A stretch of DNA of 64,000 nt from DATLLN01 sp963809205 (GCA_963809205.1 CAWEIS010000003.1:124001-188000); one strand, 5' to 3'. Numbered from the stretch's first letter, positions 7,456-16,049 are shown. The notes: generated by a model from the letters alone, not told the origin. Numbers and translations: made by a program.

Positions 7456-8950
7456 CCGCGGCGTCCAGCCGCTCAGCAAGCCGTGCCAGCTCCGGGGCCG
7501 ACATCGCGATCTCGGCGGTCGACGTCGCCGTGCGGCCGCTGGAGGCCGACGCCTCCTGCGCGGTGGCCGACGACTGCTCGGCGACCGCCAGCACATCCGC
7601 CGTGGCCTCGGCGATGTGGTCGATCCGCGTGGTCACATCGTCGACGAACCCGCCGATCCGGGTGAACGCCTCGCGCGTCTGCTCGACCACGTCCGCTCCG
7701 CGGTCGATCCGCCGGCCGCCCGCCTCGACGGTCTGCACCGTCACTCGGGTCTCGGCCTGGATGTGCTCGATCAGCTCTGCGATGGAGGCGGCGGCCCGCT
7801 GGCTCTCCTCGGCCAGCTTCCGCACCTCCTCGGCGACGACCGCGAATCCGCGGCCCTGCTCGCCCGCGTGGGCCGCCTCGATCGCGGCGTTCAGCGCCAG
7901 CAGGTTGGTCTGGCCGGCGATGCCCGTGATCGCCTGCACGATGCCGCCGATCTGCTCGCTCTTGGCGGCCAGCGCGGTGATCGACCCGGCCATCGCGGCC
8001 GAGCTCTCGCGCACCTCGGCCATGGCGACGCCCGCCGACTGCTCGACCGCCCGCTGTGCCTCGCTCAGCTTGTGCACCTGCTCGTCGGCGCCGGCGGCGA
8101 CCTGGACGATCGCCGTGGACACGTCGCTGACGGCGCGGCCGGCGTCCTGCGAGCTGGCCGCCATCTGCTGCGATGCGCCGGCGACGACCGCCGCCGAGTC
8201 GCGCACCCCACACACGATCCCGCGCGGGCTCGCGATCATCCGGGCGAAGGCCAGCCCGGTCGCGTCGCGCTCGGACACCGGCGTGACGATCAGCGTCAGG
8301 TCGCCGTCGGCCACCCGCTCAGCGGCGCGGACGACGCCCTGCTGGGCTGCGATCGTGCGCCGGAAGGCGTCGGCCGTGCGGCCGAGCTCGTCCGTCCCGA
8401 CCATGTCGACGTGCTGGTCGACGTCGCCGTCGGCGAGCCCGTTCGCCGCCTCCAGCAGCTCCCGGGCGCTGCGCACGATCTGACGCGACAGCAGCACAAC
8501 CGCCTGGTCGGTGCGCCGGCGCTGATGTCCGTCCACAGCCTGGTGTCAACCTGGTCGGTGCGCCGCAGCGCCGCCTGCACGGCGTCGTACGCAGGCCGGT
8601 CGGCCGGCGTCCGCTCGCGCAGCTGCAGGTTCAGCATCGCCTGGTCGAGCACGCCCCGGTCGGCGACGTATTCGGCCCGTACCGTCGGGACCGATCAGCA
8701 CGTACGCAGTCTGCGACGACCGCATCGCCGCGGCGGCCGTGCGGGCGTCATCGGCGGCGATCAGCCGCGGCGTCAGCGACTGGTCGATGGCCGCCGACGT
8801 GTCGGTCATCCGTGCGATCGACCACCACGAGACGGCGACGATCAGCACGATCATCACCACGACACAGCCGAAGCCGGCGCCCGGCTTCCAGGCAAGCGAC
8901 GCAGCAACACGCTTCCGCACACACGCCTCCGGATAGGGGTGGCACGGCAA
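7433..8950 (-). pseudogene. Methyl-accepting chemotaxis receptor, frameshifted and lacking its second membrane helix
   Basis: The C-terminal 367 codons (7433-8536) hold a HAMP remnant (ARELLEAANGLADGDVDQHV) and a full MCP signalling domain with the hairpin tip region EQGRGFAVVAEEVRKLAEES. Upstream, two other frames carry the first membrane helix (VVVMIVLIVAVSWWSIARM, near 8850) and part of the ligand domain (VLDQAMLNLQLRERTPADRP). Frame breaks fall near 8680 and 8515. The second membrane helix that should precede HAMP is missing, so sequence has been lost. The junction has a 16-base direct repeat at 8503-8518 and 8550-8565. No che genes are nearby. As written it cannot make a membrane receptor. 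Confidence 0.75.
8503..8565. repeat. 16-base direct repeat at the broken receptor junction
   Basis: CCTGGTCGGTGCGCCG occurs at 8503-8518 and again at 8550-8565. The offset of 47 bases is not a multiple of three, and the two copies lie in different reading frames of the receptor, matching the frame change. Confidence 0.8.
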
Positions 8951-8980
8951 TCGGATGCGACGGAGCCGGATTGAGCCCGG

Positions 8981-9316
8981 CTAGGGGCTGGTGCGGCCGG
9001 TGCGCGGCACGGTGACCGCGACCAGCACCGCGGCGACGGCGACGGCGGTCAGGAACTGGCCGAACCAGCCGAGGTCGAGCCAGTCGTTTGCGATCACGCC
9101 GCCCAGCAGCGCGCCGGCGATGCCGTACAGCGCCGTCGCCGCCAGCCCGATGTCGCGCCTACCGGACACGAACAGCCGCCCGAGGCCGCCGATCACGATG
9201 CCGACGACCGCGTACCAGAGCATCGTCCAGAACACGCCGAGCGCGAAGCCGAGCGCACCGAAGCCGAATGCCAGGAAGGCGATCACGAGGATCAGCGCGA
9301 TCAGCGCGGCGGTCAT
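8981..9316 (-). CDS. GlsB/YeaQ/YmgE-family (transglycosylase-associated) membrane protein
   Basis: A 111-residue protein with three to four hydrophobic segments. The core WYAVVGIVIGGLGRLFVSGRR and the later YGIAGALLGGVIAN form the glycine-rich pattern of the GlsB/YeaQ/YmgE family, small inner-membrane proteins often linked to stress. Family members are usually about 80-90 residues; this one has an extra N-terminal helix. The ATG at 9316 is supported by TATGCT ending 6 bases upstream. It is divergent from gluQ. Confidence 0.8.
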   Translation of the reverse strand: MTAALIALILVIAFLAFGFGALGFALGVFWTMLWYAVVGIVIGGLGRLFVSGRRDIGLAATALYGIAGALLGGVIANDWLDLGWFGQFLTAVAVAAVLVAVTVPRTGRTSP

Positions 9317-9322
9317 GACAAC

Positions 9323-9328
9323 AGCATA
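9323..9328 (-). promoter_or_regulatory. Leaderless -10 element (TATGCT) for the GlsB-family gene
   Basis: TATGCT on the minus strand ends 6 bases before the ATG at 9316, in the 40-base divergent spacer shared with gluQ. Confidence 0.5.
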
Positions 9329-9343
9329 GCCGTGCGCTCCCCG

Positions 9344-9349
9344 TACGAT
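9344..9349 (+). promoter_or_regulatory. Leaderless -10 element (TACGAT) for gluQ
   Basis: TACGAT ends 7 bases before the ATG at 9357. Confidence 0.55.
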
Positions 9350-9356
9350 CCGCGGC

Positions 9357-10283
9357 ATGCCTGCAGATCCCGTCGGCCGTTTCGCGCCCAGCCCGAGCGG
9401 CGCGATGCACCTGGGCAACGCCCGCACAGCGCTGCTGGCCTGGCTCGACGTGCGGGCCCGCCGGGGTCGCATGCTGATGCGGATCGAGGACCTCGACCTC
9501 GATCGCTGCCGCCCGGGGTTCGCGGACGGGCTCCGCCACGACCTCGAGTGGCTGGGCCTCGGCTGGGACGCCGAGGTGCCCGCCCAGTCGACGCGCGAGG
9601 CGGCGTACGACGCCGCGATCGCAGAGCTGCGGGCCGGCGGCAGGATCTTCGAGTGCTACTGCACGCGTCGCGAGCTGCGCGAGGCCTCGGCGCCCCACGG
9701 CGCGTCCGACGAGACGCCGCGCTGCGCCGCGGGCTGCCGCGATCTGGACGAGGCGGGCCGGCAGTCGCTCCGCGCCGAGGGGCGCAGCGCGTCGCTGCGG
9801 GTCGAGTCGCCGGCCCCGGATCCGCCCGTGGTCGACCGCCTCGCCGGCGAGGTCGCCACCGGCGCGACCTCCGAGGTCGTCGTACGCCGCAGCGACGGGC
9901 TGTACGCCTATCACCTGGCGGTGGTGGTGGACGACGCCGCGGACGGCGTGACCGACGTGTGCCGGGGCGACGACCTGCTGGCGGCCACCGGTCCTCAGGC
10001 GGGTCTGCAGGCGCTGCTCGGCCTGCCGCGGCCGGCCTACGCGCATGTGCCGCTGGTGCTCGGGCCGGACGGAGCGCGCTTGAGCAAGCGCCACGGCGCG
10101 GTGGCGATCGCCGATCTGCGCGACGCCGGGATCCGGCCGGGGGAGATCTGCGGCGCGCTCGCCCGGTCGGCGGGGCTTGCCGCGCCGGGCGCGGTGATGC
10201 CTGCGCAGCTGGTCGAGAGCTTCGCCCTGGAGCGGATCGAGCGGCGGCCGACGACGCTGCCGGGGCTGGTGCCCGGCGGCTAG
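9357..10283 (+). CDS. gluQ: Glutamyl-queuosine tRNA(Asp) synthetase
   Basis: A 308-residue truncated relative of glutamyl-tRNA synthetase. It has the N-terminal RFAPSPSGAMHLGN (HIGH-type) motif, the zinc site formed by Cys100, Cys102, Cys123 and Cys127, and RLSKRHGA near residue 240 as the KMSKS-type loop, then ends without an anticodon-binding domain. These features define GluQ, which activates glutamate and attaches it to queuosine in the anticodon loop of tRNA-Asp. The length matches the family. No queuosine synthesis genes are visible here, so the substrate may come from genes elsewhere or from salvage. Confidence 0.92.
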   Translation: MPADPVGRFAPSPSGAMHLGNARTALLAWLDVRARRGRMLMRIEDLDLDRCRPGFADGLRHDLEWLGLGWDAEVPAQSTREAAYDAAIAELRAGGRIFECYCTRRELREASAPHGASDETPRCAAGCRDLDEAGRQSLRAEGRSASLRVESPAPDPPVVDRLAGEVATGATSEVVVRRSDGLYAYHLAVVVDDAADGVTDVCRGDDLLAATGPQAGLQALLGLPRPAYAHVPLVLGPDGARLSKRHGAVAIADLRDAGIRPGEICGALARSAGLAAPGAVMPAQLVESFALERIERRPTTLPGLVPGG

Positions 10284-10474
10284 AAGATCCCGCCGCGCAG
10301 AGCGACGGTGGTCGCCGCGATCAGCGCGGCGGACGGCACGACGGCTGAGGCCCAGGAGACCGGCGAGCGAGCTTCGCCGTCCTCCCAGTCGAACTCGCGC
10401 ACGACGTCTGGGGCCGCATCGAGCGACCAGGTGAACACCTCGACCTCGCGATCGAGCGTACGGGGCGTGTACAT
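10280..10474 (-). CDS. Small single-helix membrane protein, unknown
   Basis: A 64-residue protein: an acidic, polar N-terminal half (DREVEVFTWSLDAAPDVVREF) and one C-terminal hydrophobic helix (SAVVPSAALIAATTVAL). The ATG at 10474 is preceded by GGAGG at a normal distance, unlike most single genes here. Its stop shares the CTAG bases with the stop of gluQ on the other strand. No family recognised. Confidence 0.6.
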   Translation of the reverse strand: MYTPRTLDREVEVFTWSLDAAPDVVREFDWEDGEARSPVSWASAVVPSAALIAATTVALRGGIF

Positions 10475-10607
10475 GGAGTGTTGCCTCCGCTGGGACGGGA
10501 GTGAGGAGCGTGCGGGCGGGGAGCCACCCACTTCCAGTGTCCGTCGCCCCGGCGCCGCAGACACTCCCCCGGCAGGGGGATTTGGCGCGCCGGGCCGGTT
10601 CGTGTTC

Positions 10608-10613
10608 TACCGT
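10608..10613 (+). promoter_or_regulatory. Leaderless -10 element (TACCGT) for the beta-propeller gene
   Basis: TACCGT ends 8 bases before the GTG at 10622. Confidence 0.55.
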
Positions 10614-10621
10614 GCAGCGTT

Positions 10622-11539
10622 GTGACGCGCTCGGCCACAACCCTCACGCGGCTCGCCGCACTCGCCCTCATCGCCACCACGGCGGGCGCCGCGGCGCCTC
10701 CGGCCGATGCGGCATTCCCTGGAGGCAACGGCAAGATCGCGCTGGCCCGCTTCTACGTTCCGGGCACGCCCTCGACGTCGATCTTCACGGTCAACCCGGG
10801 AGGCGGATCCCCGACCGTGCTGATCCGCAACGGCCGCTTGAATTTCGACCCGGCGTGGTCGGCGAACGGCAACGACCTGGCGTTCGACTCGTGTCGGAGC
10901 ACCACCAACTGCAACATCTTCACCGCCCGGGCCGACGGCACGGGTGCCACGCGGATCACCAACAACCCGTACTTCGAGGAGTTCCCGCGGTGGGGCCCGG
11001 ACGGCGACCGCCTCGTCTTCATGCGCCGCGTCGCCGGGAACATGGACATCTACGTCAAGAACCTCGGCTCGGGCAACGTCACGCGGCTGACGGACTCGCG
11101 TGCGTTCGACGAGTTCCCCGAGTTCTCGCCGGACGGGGCGACCGTTGCCTTCGGCAGCAACCGGTCTGGGAACTACGACATCTGGACGAAGAACGTGCGC
11201 ACCAGGCAGCTGACGCGGATCACCACCGATCCGCACGGCGACTCGTACCCCTCGTTCTCGCCGGATGGCTCGAAGATCTCGTTCCAGTCCACTCGCGGTG
11301 GCAACCTGGACATCTGGGTCAAGGATCTGGCGTCCGGCCAGACGACGCAGCTGACGGGGAGCAGCGTCGGCGAGCGCTACCCGACGTGGTCGCCGGACGG
11401 CACGCGAATCGCGTTCACCCGTACCCAGGACGGCACGGCCAACGTCTGGACGGTCAACGTCAACACGCGGACGTTCGCGCAGGTCACGTCGACGACCAGC
11501 AAGCTGGGGTACGTCACCCCGGCGTGGCAGCCGACCTAG
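10622..11539 (+). CDS. Secreted TolB-like (PD40/WD40-like) beta-propeller protein
   Basis: A 305-residue protein with a signal peptide (cleavage near ADAA) and about six beta-propeller blades, each with a PxFSPDGxxIAF-type strand followed by DIWxxN or IFTARADGT. This is the PD40 repeat also found in TolB. Without Tol-Pal partners in this monoderm-type genome it is better seen as an exported propeller domain of unknown ligand. The GTG start fits the TACCGT box 8 bases upstream. It converges on the PilZ-like pseudogene with only 5 bases between stops. Confidence 0.83.
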   Translation: MTRSATTLTRLAALALIATTAGAAAPPADAAFPGGNGKIALARFYVPGTPSTSIFTVNPGGGSPTVLIRNGRLNFDPAWSANGNDLAFDSCRSTTNCNIFTARADGTGATRITNNPYFEEFPRWGPDGDRLVFMRRVAGNMDIYVKNLGSGNVTRLTDSRAFDEFPEFSPDGATVAFGSNRSGNYDIWTKNVRTRQLTRITTDPHGDSYPSFSPDGSKISFQSTRGGNLDIWVKDLASGQTTQLTGSSVGERYPTWSPDGTRIAFTRTQDGTANVWTVNVNTRTFAQVTSTTSKLGYVTPAWQPT

Positions 11540-11544
11540 CCGGC

Positions 11545-12012
11545 TCAGCTCTCGGTCGGCGCCTCGGCCAGCGAGGTCTGGAACACCCGGCGCAGCGTCT
11601 CCAGCGCCGCCGAGTCCGGCCGCTCCCACTCGCAGCCGTAGATCGTCGTCCGTCCGGTCTCGCCGGGCCGCGAGCAGCGGATGACGACGTCCGCCTCGAG
11701 CCTGCTGACCAGCAGCAGCCGCCGGGCCACGGTCAGCTGCTCGCCGATCGAGAACGGCTCGGCGCTGGCGATCGCGCAGCCGGTCTCGGAAACGACGTCG
11801 AACTCCCCGCGAAACTGGCGCTGGGAGATCAGCTCGGAGGCGTAGTAGTCAGCGTCAGGCCGGGCTCGAGCATCATCCGGGGCGCGGAGACGCGCACCCA
11901 CTCGCGCGCCGACCAGCGGCGGACGAGTGAGACGACAATGCCCTCGTCGTCGACGAGATCGGCACGGCCACCCGAGAACAGCCGCTCGGCCAGCTGCTCG
12001 TCCGAGATTCAC
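11545..12012 (-). pseudogene. PilZ-like protein gene with two compensating frameshifts
   Basis: The C-terminal frame (YYASELISQRQFRGEFDVVS, then ETGCAIASAEPF and IYGCEWERPD) resembles a PilZ domain tail, with a DVVSETG stretch in place of DxSxxG. The N-terminal part (ISDEQLAERLFSGGRADLVD, then EGIVVSLVRRWSAREWVRVS) is in another frame. Joins near 11850 (adding one G gives GLTLDYYASEL) and at the GTG start at 12012 (dropping one A gives MISDEQ) restore one 155-codon gene; total length is a multiple of three. Two intact PilZ proteins lie at 32638 and 33849. Decay or homopolymer error cannot be separated here. Confidence 0.5.
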
Positions 12013-12069
12013 CCTCCGAACTCTAAGGGACCGGTTAGACGGACGCACGCCCGAACGCCGCTCCCGCAC

Positions 12070-12075
12070 TATCCT
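12070..12075 (+). promoter_or_regulatory. Leaderless -10 element (TATCCT) for the ABC operon
   Basis: TATCCT ends 8 bases before the GTG at 12084, the first gene of the four-gene ABC transporter operon. Confidence 0.55.
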
Positions 12076-12083
12076 CCCGCCCC

Positions 12084-13001
12084 GTGACGGAACCGATCGT
12101 CGAGGCGGCGGGCGTGTCGAAGAGCTTCGGCGCGGTCGAGGCACTGCGTGATGTCAGCGTGTCGATGACCAACCTGGCGATCGGCCTGCTGGGCGCCAAC
12201 GGCGCGGGCAAGTCGACGCTGATGCGGGTGATGCTGGGACTCGTCCAACCGGACGCCGGAAGCATCCGGGTGCTCGGCCTGGATGCTGCCCGGCAGTCGT
12301 GGGACGTCCGCCGGCGGCTGGGCTACATGCCTGAGCACGACTGTCTGCCGCTGGGCATGACGGCCGCAGACTTCGTCGTCCACATGGCCGAGCTGCGTGG
12401 GCTGCCCCACCGGGCGGCGGTGCTGCGCGGCTCCGAGGTGCTGTTCCACGTCGGTCTCGAGGAGGAGCGCTCGCGGCTGATCAGCACGTTCTCGGTCGGC
12501 ATGCGGCAGCGCACGAACCTGGCGCAGGCGATCGTGCACTCGCCCCGGCTGGTGATCCTCGACGAGCCGACCAACGGCCTCGACCCGGCGGGGCGCGACG
12601 AGATGTTGCACCTGGTGCGCCGCCTGTCCACCGAGCTGGGGATCTCGGTGATCATGTCGTCCCACGTGCTCGAGGACATCGCCCGCACCTGCGACGCGGT
12701 CGTCGTCCTGCGCGAGGGGCAGGTGGCCGTGACCCGGCCGATCGAGACCGAGGGGCGGGACGCGCCGGCGTCGTTGCACGTGCGCGTCTCGGGCGAGATC
12801 GCGGCCTTTCGCGCGGCGATCGCCCGCCGCGGCGCGACGATCGAGGACGCCGCAGACGAGGTGCTGGTGGTCTCCGGGCCGGAGCCCGGGACGCTTCCCG
12901 ACGCTGTCCGCGACGCCGCCGCCGAGAGCGGCGCCGGGTTGCGTGAGATGCGGCCGGCCGGGCCGACGCTCGAGGACAGCCTGCTGGAGGCGATGACGTG
13001 A
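12084..13001 (+). CDS. ABC transporter ATP-binding protein (operon gene 1)
   Basis: A 305-residue ATPase with Walker A GANGAGKST (37-45), a degenerate signature segment FSVGMRQRTNLAQAI, Walker B LVILDEPTNGLDPAG and the switch histidine in SSHVLEDIA. About 75 extra C-terminal residues follow the ATPase core, as in exporters of the multidrug/ABC-2 class. The stop overlaps the start of the permease gene (ATGA-type overlap at 12998), so the two are made together. The substrate is unknown. Confidence 0.9.
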   Translation: MTEPIVEAAGVSKSFGAVEALRDVSVSMTNLAIGLLGANGAGKSTLMRVMLGLVQPDAGSIRVLGLDAARQSWDVRRRLGYMPEHDCLPLGMTAADFVVHMAELRGLPHRAAVLRGSEVLFHVGLEEERSRLISTFSVGMRQRTNLAQAIVHSPRLVILDEPTNGLDPAGRDEMLHLVRRLSTELGISVIMSSHVLEDIARTCDAVVVLREGQVAVTRPIETEGRDAPASLHVRVSGEIAAFRAAIARRGATIEDAADEVLVVSGPEPGTLPDAVRDAAAESGAGLREMRPAGPTLEDSLLEAMT

Positions 13002-13858
13002 GCACCGAGACTCGCGTTCACGACGTCCGTTTCACGCGGTTCGAGGGCGAGCTCGACGGCGAGGGCGCGGCGATCATCTCGCTGGCCCGCTGGAGTGCCC
13101 TGCGGTCGATGGGTGCGCGGCGCAGCTGGAAGGTCAAGCTGATCCCGATCGCGCTGACGCTGATCGCGTTCGCGCCGGCCGTCGTCGTGCTCGGTCTCCG
13201 GGCGTTGTTCTCGACCCGTGTGCAGATCAACATCGAGACGGCGCTGCCCTATCGCGACTACGCCGGCATGATCGGGCTTGTCATCACGCTGTTTGCTGCC
13301 GTGACGACACCGGAGCTGCTGTGTCCGGACCGGCGCGACCGGGTGTTGACCCTGTACTTCTCGACCGCGCTCACCCGCGGCCAGTACGTGTTCGGCAAGG
13401 TGCTGAGCGCGATCGTGCCGCTGCTCCTGCTGACGCTGGTGCCGATGTGGTTCCTGTACGCGGGCAACGTGCTGTTCGCGGTGCATCCGGTCGGCTACGT
13501 GCAGGATCACCTGGCCGATGCTCTGCGGATCACGGTCGGCGGCATCGCGCTGGCTGTCTGGTTCGGCCTGCTCGGCCTCGCGGTCGCATCGCTGACCGGG
13601 CGGCGGGCGTTCGCGGTCGGCGGCTACCTGGCGCTGATCACTGTGCCGACGATCGTCGGCGGGACGTTGGCCGAGGCGACCGGGACGTTCAAGCTCGAGC
13701 TGCTCGCGTTCCCGGTGGCGCCGCTGCATCTGGTCGAAGGCCTGTATCCCGATTTCCAGGCGGATCTCTCGCCCGGCTGGTACGTCGCGGACTACTTCGT
13801 GGTCGTGGCTGCCAGCCTGGCGCTGCTGATCTGGCGCTACCGGACGGTGGACGTGTGA
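12998..13858 (+). CDS. ABC-2-type permease (operon gene 2)
   Basis: A 286-residue membrane protein with about six hydrophobic segments and a soluble 40-residue N-terminus. The CPDRRDRVLTLYFSTALTRGQYVFGK segment after the second helix is the usual ABC-2 permease loop. It pairs with the ATPase just upstream and overlaps the genes on both sides by 4 bases, which points to strict co-translation. Confidence 0.85.
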   Translation: MSTETRVHDVRFTRFEGELDGEGAAIISLARWSALRSMGARRSWKVKLIPIALTLIAFAPAVVVLGLRALFSTRVQINIETALPYRDYAGMIGLVITLFAAVTTPELLCPDRRDRVLTLYFSTALTRGQYVFGKVLSAIVPLLLLTLVPMWFLYAGNVLFAVHPVGYVQDHLADALRITVGGIALAVWFGLLGLAVASLTGRRAFAVGGYLALITVPTIVGGTLAEATGTFKLELLAFPVAPLHLVEGLYPDFQADLSPGWYVADYFVVVAASLALLIWRYRTVDV

Positions 13859-14802
13859 GCGACGAGACACAGCCGGCGATCGAGTTCACCAACGTCTCCC
13901 GGTGGTACGGCGACACGGTCGCCCTGGCCGACGTCAGCTTCACGATCGGGACGGGCGTCACCGGACTGCTCGGCCACAACGGCGCCGGCAAGTCGACAGC
14001 ACTCCGCCTCTGCGGCGGCTTCTCGACGCCGAGCGCCGGCTCAGTGCGCGTGCTCGGCATGGATCCCCGGCGGACGCCGGACGTCTACCGGCGGGTGGGC
14101 ATCGTCCCCGACCACAGCCCGCCCTGGCCCTTCCTGACGGCGCGCGAGGTGGTCACGATATGCGCCCGGCTCCGCGGAATGCCCGATCCGGCGGCCGCCG
14201 CCGAGCGCGCGATCACCGAGGTCGACCTGAACGACGTCGCCGAGCGGAAGGTCGGCGGGTTCTCGCACGGGCTGCGGCAGCGCGTCAAGCTGGCGCAGGC
14301 TCTGGCGCACGATCCCGACGTGCTGTTGCTGGACGAGCCGCTGAACGGGCTCGACCCGGCGCACCGCCGGCACGTGGTCGAGCTGCTGCGGACGCTGGGC
14401 GAGTCGGGCCGCACGGTGATCGTGTCCTCCCATGTGCTGCACGAGGTCGAGCGGATGGCGCCACGGGTGCTGGTGCTGGTCAACGGGCGGCTCGTCGCGG
14501 AGGGCGAGACCGCCGAGATCCGGCAGCTGATCTCCGACCGGCCGCGCCGCGTGCGCGTCACGACCGACGGCGACGGCACCAGCCTTGCGCGTGATCTGGT
14601 GGGCGCGGCGGCCGTGTCCGCGGTGCAGCTCGCCGAGGACGGCTTCACCGTCGATACGGACGACGTCGATCTGTTCAGCCGGCTGCTCCCGGTCGCCGCG
14701 GTCGAGACGTCGACCTCGTTGCGGCGGGTGGAGCCGGTGGGCGACGACCTGGAGAGCGTCTACGCGTACCTCCACGACCGGGCGCGGGGGGCGGCGCGGT
14801 GA
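13855..14802 (+). CDS. ABC transporter ATP-binding protein (operon gene 3)
   Basis: A 315-residue ATPase with Walker A GHNGAGKST (40-48), signature-like FSHGLRQRVKLAQAL, Walker B VLLLDEPLNGLDPAH and SSHVLHEVE. The GTG at 13855 overlaps the stop of the permease gene. It is a paralogue of the first ATPase and, like it, has a C-terminal extension (about residues 220-315) that may contact the permease. Together with gene 4 it forms a second ATPase/permease pair, so the exporter may be a heteromeric complex. Confidence 0.9.
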   Translation: MSDETQPAIEFTNVSRWYGDTVALADVSFTIGTGVTGLLGHNGAGKSTALRLCGGFSTPSAGSVRVLGMDPRRTPDVYRRVGIVPDHSPPWPFLTAREVVTICARLRGMPDPAAAAERAITEVDLNDVAERKVGGFSHGLRQRVKLAQALAHDPDVLLLDEPLNGLDPAHRRHVVELLRTLGESGRTVIVSSHVLHEVERMAPRVLVLVNGRLVAEGETAEIRQLISDRPRRVRVTTDGDGTSLARDLVGAAAVSAVQLAEDGFTVDTDDVDLFSRLLPVAAVETSTSLRRVEPVGDDLESVYAYLHDRARGAAR

Positions 14803-15518
14803 GCCGCCCGATCTACGGCCTGACCATCCGCGCGCTGCTCGGTCAGCGGCGGACGCTGGCGCTCGTCCTGCTCAGCCTCGCTCCGGTGCTGATGGCGCTC
14901 GTGTTCTCCCTGGCGGCTGACGCCGACGCCGACCCGCACCGCTTCTACTCGCGGCTCGTCCAGCGCCTGTTCATCCCCGTGATCACGGCGCTGGTGGCGC
15001 TGATCGTCGGCGTCAGCGCGATCGGCGACGAGCGAGAGGACGGCACCATCCTCTATCTGGCGGCCACGCCGCTGCCACGGCTGGGGATCGTGGTCGCGAA
15101 GATCCTCGCCGCCTGGACGGTGTGCGTCGCGCTGCTCGTCCCCAGCGTCGTGGTCTGCGGCCTGCTGGCGCTGACCGGCGACGTGACGGTCGCCCTCCTG
15201 TTCTGGCCGGCCCTGGGCGTCGCCCTGGCGGCGCTCGCGTACTGCGCGGTCGGGGGCTGGCTGTCGCTGCAGGTGCGCCGTCCGATCGTGGTCGGCGTGA
15301 TCTACATCCTGCTGTGGGAAGGCTCGATCGCCACCTACGCGGCGTCCGCCGACAGGCTGTCGATCGCGGCGTACGGGCGCGCCCTGGTCGCCGAGCAGCT
15401 GCCCCAGTCGGCCGCCGGGGTCGTCTCGCCGGCGACGGCCGCGGTCGTCCTGATCGCGGCGACGGTGGCCGGCGCGCTGCTCGGCGCAAGGGCGATGACC
15501 CGGGCCGAGCTGCCGTGA
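14799..15518 (+). CDS. ABC-2-type permease (operon gene 4)
   Basis: A 239-residue membrane protein with about six hydrophobic segments. The conserved loop GDEREDGTILYLAATPLPR after the second helix is characteristic of ABC-2 permeases. The GTG start overlaps the preceding ATPase stop by 4 bases. Four genes with three overlaps of the same size form one translational unit. Confidence 0.87.
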   Translation: MSRPIYGLTIRALLGQRRTLALVLLSLAPVLMALVFSLAADADADPHRFYSRLVQRLFIPVITALVALIVGVSAIGDEREDGTILYLAATPLPRLGIVVAKILAAWTVCVALLVPSVVVCGLLALTGDVTVALLFWPALGVALAALAYCAVGGWLSLQVRRPIVVGVIYILLWEGSIATYAASADRLSIAAYGRALVAEQLPQSAAGVVSPATAAVVLIAATVAGALLGARAMTRAELP

Positions 15519-15555
15519 CCGGGAACCCGGCGGCGCCGCCGGCGGTCTTACTGGC

Positions 15556-15966
15556 ATGCGGCTGATTCTCCTGATCACCACGCTCGCGCTCTCCCTGGCC
15601 GGATGTGGCTCTGCCTCAGGCGGCAGCAGTGATGGCGGAGGGCACACCAAGGCGGATGCGACCGGCATCTCGGGCCTCGTCCAGAGCTTCCCCGGCTCCG
15701 ACCGCTCGTCGCTGGCGCCTCTGCCGCACGCCAGCGTCGGCGTGTACACGAAGGCGTTCGCCGTGGTCGGCCCGCCGCGCGTCGACGAGCCCCAGCCGAT
15801 CGCCACGACGGCGACCGACGACGCGGGGCGCTTCGAGGTGGACGGGCTGTCGCCCGGGCGCTACTTCGTCGTCGCAGCCACCGCCTCGCACTGGGTGCAG
15901 GTCACCGACGGCAGCGTGACCAGCGCCTCGTTTGCGGTCTGCCGCGACTGCGCGGTGCCGCTCTAG
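15556..15966 (+). CDS. Small lipoprotein with a carboxypeptidase-regulatory-like domain
   Basis: A 136-residue lipoprotein. The signal peptide ends in LSLAGC with the modified cysteine at residue 17, followed by a Ser/Gly-rich linker. The mature domain has DDAGRFEVDGLSPGRYFVVA, the pattern of carboxypeptidase-regulatory beta sandwiches, as in the protein at 917-1291. It follows the ABC operon by 37 bases and might be co-transcribed; a functional tie is not shown. Confidence 0.75.
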   Translation: MRLILLITTLALSLAGCGSASGGSSDGGGHTKADATGISGLVQSFPGSDRSSLAPLPHASVGVYTKAFAVVGPPRVDEPQPIATTATDDAGRFEVDGLSPGRYFVVAATASHWVQVTDGSVTSASFAVCRDCAVPL

Positions 15967-15975
15967 CCAGCACGA

Positions 15976-16049
15976 AGCGGCGAGAGAGTCTCGAACTCCC
16001 GTCTCTGCGGATGGTCTCCGTAGCGCTCTGCCAGCTGAGCTACCGCCGC
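15976..16049 (-). tRNA. tRNA-like gene with an abnormal anticodon arm (isotype unassigned)
   Basis: On the minus strand there is a full acceptor stem (GCGGCGG with TCGCCGC), a normal D arm (GCTC/GAGC with AGCTGGCA loop) and a normal T arm (GGGAG TTCGAGA CTCTC). The anticodon arm does not fold normally: the best stem, CTACG/CGCAG, has one A-C mismatch and leaves a 9-base loop with no T at position 33; an alternative 7-base loop also lacks T33. The anticodon cannot be read, so this is a degenerate tRNA, a tRNA with a sequence error, or a tRNA-derived RNA. Confidence 0.55.

Noticed and set aside
12323..13870. Long antisense frames such as this 515-codon one opposite the ABC operon
   Set aside because: High G+C gives long open antisense frames everywhere. 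The translations are rich in Arg, Gln and His with no motif, while the other strand carries clear ABC genes.
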